Below, piece by piece: positions 61,013-64,000 of a stretch of DNA of 64,000 nt. How positions within the stretch are numbered: the stretch's first letter is position 1; the number at the start of each line of letters is the position of its first letter. This stretch comes from VAZQ01 sp963739385 (lineage in GTDB: Bacteria > Pseudomonadota > Alphaproteobacteria > Rhizobiales > Xanthobacteraceae). The stretch covers positions 1 to 64,000 of the forward strand of contig CAVUAI010000001.1 in assembly GCA_963739385.1 (NCBI GenBank), read 5' to 3'. Below the pieces are notes generated by a model. It ran no database searches, was not told where the DNA came from, and saw only the letters and a list, made by a program, of their open reading frames with translations. The position numbers and the translations under genes are program-made.

Positions 61013-61630
61013 TCAGAACTCGATTCCCGCCTGGGCCTTCACACCGGCCGCGAAATGATGCTTCACCAGCGTCATCTCGGTGACGAGATCGGCGGCGGCG
61101 ATGACCTCCGGTTTGGCGTTGCGCCCGGTGACCACCACGTGCAGGCCCGCCCTTCGTGCACTCAACGCGGTGACGACAGCGTGCAGGTCGAGATACTCAT
61201 AGCGCAGCGCGATATTGAGCTCGTCGAGGATGACGAGTCCGAATGTCGGATCGGCCATGAGCTCGAGCGCCTTGGCCCAGGCCCGCTCGGCGGCGGCAAT
61301 GTCGCGCTTGAGGTCCTGGGTCTCCCAGGTAAAGCCCTCGCCCATGGTGTGCCAGGAGACCTGGTCGCCGAAGGTGACGAGAGCATCGCGCTCAGCCGAA
61401 TGCCAGGCGCCCTTGATGAATTGCACCACGCCGATCCGGTGGCCGCGGCCGAGCATGCGAAGCGCCAGGCCGAAGGCAGCCGTGGATTTGCCTTTGCCGG
61501 TGCCGGTATGGACGATGAGAAGCCCCTTCTCGACGCTCTTGCCGGCCACCTCGGCGTCCTGCACCGCCTTGCGCTTGGCCATCTTGGCGCGATGACGTTC
61601 GACCTCGGTCTCGTCGATCGGTTTGGTCAT
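61013..61630 (-). CDS. cobO: Cob(I)yrinic acid a,c-diamide adenosyltransferase
   Basis: A 205-residue CobA/CobO-type adenosyltransferase that forms the Co-C5' bond of adenosylcobalamin. The P-loop VHTGTGKGKSTAAFGLALRMLGRG, ITWETQD-like GFTWETQD and LDELNIALRYEYLD are characteristic. It overlaps cobP by four bases (ATGA). Confidence 0.95.
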   Translation of the reverse strand: MTKPIDETEVERHRAKMAKRKAVQDAEVAGKSVEKGLLIVHTGTGKGKSTAAFGLALRMLGRGHRIGVVQFIKGAWHSAERDALVTFGDQVSWHTMGEGFTWETQDLKRDIAAAERAWAKALELMADPTFGLVILDELNIALRYEYLDLHAVVTALSARRAGLHVVVTGRNAKPEVIAAADLVTEMTLVKHHFAAGVKAQAGIEF

Positions 61631-62163
61631 GGGCTTCCCTTCAGCGTGAGCGGCAGTCCGGCGACGACCAGGAGCACGCGGTCCGCGCGCGCGGCGATGC
61701 GCTGGTTGAGCAGGCCCTGCAGGTCGCGAAAGCGGCGACCAAGCGCATTGTCGGGCACGATCCCGAAGCCGACCTCGTTGGCGACCAGCACGAGCGGCGT
61801 CGTGGTGCGGGTCAACGCAGCTTCAAGCCGTGCGATTTCGGCGTCGACGTCCGCATCCGCAAGCAGCACATTCGACAGCCACAGGGTGAGGCAATCGACG
61901 AGAATCGGCGTCTCGCGGAGCCTGGCGAGCGCGCAGGCAAGGTCACGCGGCGCTTCGACCGTGATCCAACCCGTGCCCCGGCGCGCCTGATGGGCGGCGA
62001 TGCGTTCGGCCATCTCGCTGTCGCGCGCCTCCGCCGTCGCCACATAGGTCCATGGCGGCGGCATCGCCGTAATCAGGTTTTCGGCGTGTCGGCTCTTGCC
62101 GGATCGAGCGCCTCCGAGAATGAGCGTGAGCCGGGCGCCGCTGGTGGCTGCCGACGCCACCAC
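61627..62163 (-). CDS. cobP: Adenosylcobinamide kinase/guanylyltransferase
   Basis: A 178-residue bifunctional enzyme (CobP, also CobU) that phosphorylates adenosylcobinamide and transfers GMP to it. The P-loop LILGGARSGKSRHAE, YVATAEARDSEMAERIAAHQARRG and ILVDCLTLWLSN are diagnostic, as is the C-terminal NEVGFGIVPDNALGRRFRDLQG. It overlaps cobO and follows hupE by four bases. Confidence 0.94.
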   Translation of the reverse strand: MVASAATSGARLTLILGGARSGKSRHAENLITAMPPPWTYVATAEARDSEMAERIAAHQARRGTGWITVEAPRDLACALARLRETPILVDCLTLWLSNVLLADADVDAEIARLEAALTRTTTPLVLVANEVGFGIVPDNALGRRFRDLQGLLNQRIAARADRVLLVVAGLPLTLKGSP

Positions 62164-62167
62164 AAGC

Positions 62168-62791
62168 CTACGCGCCTGAAACGAGCTGGCCGATCAGGGC
62201 GGCGAGTCCGACGACCACGATGGCCACGCCCGCAAGCCGGGGCATGAGATCGGAGACACGTTCGCTTCTCCAGCGCGCCAGCAGCGCGGTGGCGATGGTG
62301 AGAGCGCTCTGGATCAGGATCAGTCCAGCGAGATAGGCATAGAGTGGCGTTGCTTCCGCGCCGACGATCGATTCGCCATATGCATAGCCGTGAAACAGCC
62401 CGGCGATGGTGAACAGCGCAGCCCAAATCCAGACCGGCAGTGGCCGTCCGCGCGCGATCAGGATGCCTGCGAGCAGAACAGAGACGGCAACGACGATCTC
62501 GGCGGCGGGAAGGTCAACTGCCGCCACATGCAGCGCGACGCCGACCGCTGCGGCAACGACGAACAGCGCCGGCAGCGCGAGATTGAGCCCGCCGACCCCG
62601 ACCGCAATCCCGATCGCCAGCAGAAAGGCGAGATGATCGGGGCCGATCACGGGATGACCGAGGCCCGACAGCAGGCCTTGGAGGAAGGTCGCGGGTATCT
62701 GTCCCCCCATCACGTGATGGGCTGACGCCCCGGTCGGGACCAGGGCCGCAGTCACGACGATCGCGGTGCGCGCAATCAGACGAAAGCTCAT
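62168..62791 (-). CDS. HupE/UreJ-family metal permease
   Basis: A 207-residue membrane protein of the HupE/UreJ family with a signal-like N-terminus. AHHVMGG and LGHPVIGPDHLAFLLAIG carry the His and Asp residues expected in nickel/cobalt transport, and LFHGYAYGESIVGAEATPL is a second typical segment. The riboswitch upstream and the cobalamin genes downstream argue for cobalt. The ATG at 62791 is preferred (GGGGGAT five bases upstream); 62803 is an alternative. It heads the operon hupE-cobP-cobO-cobQ. Confidence 0.85.
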   Translation of the reverse strand: MSFRLIARTAIVVTAALVPTGASAHHVMGGQIPATFLQGLLSGLGHPVIGPDHLAFLLAIGIAVGVGGLNLALPALFVVAAAVGVALHVAAVDLPAAEIVVAVSVLLAGILIARGRPLPVWIWAALFTIAGLFHGYAYGESIVGAEATPLYAYLAGLILIQSALTIATALLARWRSERVSDLMPRLAGVAIVVVGLAALIGQLVSGA

Positions 62792-62842
62792 GGCATCCCC
62801 CATGCGCCTTCCACCGAAGGCGTGGTTGCAGATGACGCCGCC

Positions 62843-63000
62843 GACAGGTCTCCTGGCTCGCGGGTCCGCACTTTCCTCCACCTTCCCGGAGCCTGCATCA
62901 GGCTCCAGTGACTGATCGAGGAGGCTCGCCGCTGACAGTTGCGAAGGTAGCCGTGGATTGGGGCAAGGCCCTCACCACGTTTCCCTTTTCGCCCAGCGCT
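62843..63000 (-). promoter_or_regulatory. Cobalamin riboswitch (upstream of hupE)
   Basis: Read on the minus strand the elements come in the order AAAAGGGAAACGTGGTG, then CGCAACTGTCAGCGG, then CACTGG, then CCGGGAAGG, then GCGAGCCAGGAGACCTG. These are the conserved blocks of the AdoCbl riboswitch, including the B12 box. It lies 52 bases upstream of the hupE ATG and should repress hupE-cobP-cobO-cobQ when adenosylcobalamin is abundant. The ends are approximate. Confidence 0.9.
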
Positions 63001-63126
63001 TGGGCATCGACCATCGCACGACTATAGCCGTCGTGGCATTGCCCGCAAGCGCACAGGCACGGCGGCATTGACAAAGCGCGGACGCCGACCGTTAAGTGCC
63101 GCCATCGACGGTCTCTCACGAGAGAG

Positions 63127-63270
63127 CGAACAGGGAATGCGGTGCGGAACGCAGGTTCCAACGCCGCAGCTGCCCCCGCAACTGTAAGCGGCGAGCCCGT
63201 GCCACATTGCCACTGGAAGAATCCGGGAAGGCGGTGACGGGCGGCGACCCGCGAGCCAGGAGACCTGCCG
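63127..63270 (+). promoter_or_regulatory. Cobalamin riboswitch (upstream of DUF1636-cobW)
   Basis: The blocks GCGAACAGGGAATGCGGTGCG, CGCAACTGTAAGCGGCGAGC, GCCACTGG, CCGGGAAGGCGG and GCGAGCCAGGAGACCTGCCG occur in order. It is a second AdoCbl riboswitch, oriented opposite to the first with about 125 bases between their 5' ends. It lies 95 bases upstream of the DUF1636 gene. Confidence 0.92.
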
Positions 63271-63364
63271 TCGATTCGGTCATGGCCCGGGCGGGGTGCC
63301 TCGGCGCCGGTCGATTCTTCAACGGCACCCGAATCGGGGCGACCGCCCCTGCGGAGCGACGCGG

Positions 63365-63778
63365 GTGACGTCTACGCCACAGCCCATCGTCACCAGCACC
63401 GAGACATCGATCGATGCCCCGATGATCTACGTGTGCGTGACCTGTCGCCGTCTTGGTGAGCCCGAGACCGAGCCGCGCCCTGGCGCGCTGCTGGCGCGGG
63501 CAACTGCGGACGCGGCCGCAGGCAGCGGTGTCGTCGTTCGTCAGGTGCGCTGTCTGGCGAATTGCACGCGCGGTCTGAGCGCCGCCGTGCGCTGCAACGG
63601 CTCCTGGACCTACGTGTTCGGCGGGCTCGATGTGACCTGCGGGCCTGCACTCGTCGACGGCGCGCGTCTTCTCGCCTCCGCAAGCGACGGCATCATGCCC
63701 TGGCGAGGCAGGCCGGAACCGCTGAAGCGCGGACTTATCGCCCGCGTGCCACCTCTCAACTTCGAGGATATGGAATGA
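63365..63778 (+). CDS. DUF1636-family protein
   Basis: A 137-residue DUF1636 protein. The conserved Cys set is visible as YVCVTCRR, VRCLANCTRG, VRCNG and VTCG, suggesting a thioredoxin-like metal or 2Fe-2S-binding fold. The family usually accompanies cobalamin and cobalt genes. The GTG at 63365 has GGAG eight bases upstream. An ATG at 63422 would begin just before the Cys motif. The stop overlaps the cobW start (ATGA), so they are coupled. Confidence 0.85.
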   Translation: MTSTPQPIVTSTETSIDAPMIYVCVTCRRLGEPETEPRPGALLARATADAAAGSGVVVRQVRCLANCTRGLSAAVRCNGSWTYVFGGLDVTCGPALVDGARLLASASDGIMPWRGRPEPLKRGLIARVPPLNFEDME

Positions 63779-64000
63779 GCAACTCGTCTGCGCGCGTGCC
63801 TTGCACCATCGTGACCGGCTTCCTGGGGGCCGGAAAGACGACGCTGATCCGTCATCTGCTGGCCAATGCGCGCGGGCGACGACTGGCGGTGATCGTGAAC
63901 GAATTCGGCGACGTCGGTATCGACGGCGAGATCCTCAAGGGTTGCGGCGATGAGGCCTGCCCCGAAGAGAACATCGTCGAGCTGGCCAATGGCTGCCTGT
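63775..64000 (+). CDS. cobW: CobW-family GTPase, cut by the window edge
   Basis: The N-terminal 75 residues of a COG0523 GTPase (metal chaperone). The P-loop TGFLGAGKTT and VNEFGDVGIDGEIL are diagnostic. The sequence ends in ELANGCL, just before the expected GCLCC metal-binding Cys motif, so the rest lies to the right of the window. CobW is thought to load cobalt for the late-insertion (aerobic) cobalamin pathway. It should be the second gene after the riboswitch. Confidence 0.93.
   Translation, partial: MSNSSARVPCTIVTGFLGAGKTTLIRHLLANARGRRLAVIVNEFGDVGIDGEILKGCGDEACPEENIVELANGCL

Larger units (their letters stand above)
62792..63364. other. Regulatory region with two divergent riboswitches
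   Basis: A 573-base gap with no gene. It is filled by two cobalamin riboswitches facing away from each other. The 126 bases between them must hold both promoters; I cannot place the -10 and -35 elements with confidence. A short frame at 63096 is only a read through riboswitch sequence. Confidence 0.75.

Noticed and set aside
1..64000. CRISPR arrays, prophage, integrative elements or a defence system
   Set aside because: I looked for regularly spaced repeats, cas, integrase, transposase and restriction or toxin motifs and saw none.

Overview
The window is high-GC DNA from an alphaproteobacterium. It is most likely from the Hyphomicrobiales (Rhizobiales), in the Bradyrhizobium/Rhodopseudomonas/Pseudolabrys neighbourhood. 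The support is a canonical alphaproteobacterial SOS box (GAAC-N7-GAAC) ahead of dinB, the cobC/cobO/cobQ-style aerobic cobalamin genes, orphan Bug-type receptors, several Liv-type ABC transporters and aromatic ring-hydroxylating enzymes. The genus call is inference. I saw no rRNA, tRNA, CRISPR array, phage or insertion sequence.

Layout. 0.3-2.4 kb: SOS-regulated dinB and an unknown gene. 2.6-11.3 kb: a small-molecule uptake locus with a NitT/TauT-type ABC transporter, three RidA-family genes (two coding for three-domain single chains), a decayed TauD/TfdA dioxygenase remnant, a frameshifted Bug receptor and an intact one. 11.6-15.9 kb: a cupin, a periplasmic ClpP-fold protein without its serine, adenine deaminase, and a tandem duplication of a small exported protein. 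Each duplicate has a perfect TGTGA-N6-TCACA operator, and a Crp/Fnr-type regulator lies next to them. 16-25 kb: a folate-biopterin-type transporter, secreted alpha-amylase, a branched-chain-type binding protein, an ECF sigma factor, and an ECF42-type sigma factor with its DGPF partner and DoxX. 25.2-32.4 kb: a Bug receptor/AAC(3)-like/aminotransferase group, PPOX and VOC proteins, a hydrolase, a globin and a stand-alone 5'-3' exonuclease.

33-56 kb is a large catabolic island. It has two complete Liv-type importers, one with a co-transcribed MarR regulator and one with a LivM-LivG fusion and a CoA ligase. They flank a DUF1185/HpaB-type monooxygenase/enamidase-like trio. A divergent operon follows: ferredoxin-type reductase, Rieske oxygenase alpha and beta, a thiolase-like aldolase candidate, a DUF35-SDR fusion, a cyclase-family hydrolase and an SDR. 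Together they look like import, activation, ring hydroxylation and ring opening of an aromatic or N-heterocyclic carboxylate. The substrate cannot be read from sequence.

56-64 kb: a divergent IspH/LytB paralogue with a membrane protein, then cobalamin genes (cobC/cobD, cbiB, cobQ, cobO, cobP). Two back-to-back cobalamin riboswitches drive a HupE-type metal permease one way and a DUF1636-CobW pair the other way. The CobW gene runs off the right edge.

Three single-base insertions disrupt otherwise well-conserved genes: two in the Bug receptor and one in the thiolase-like gene. They are either real decay or assembly errors.
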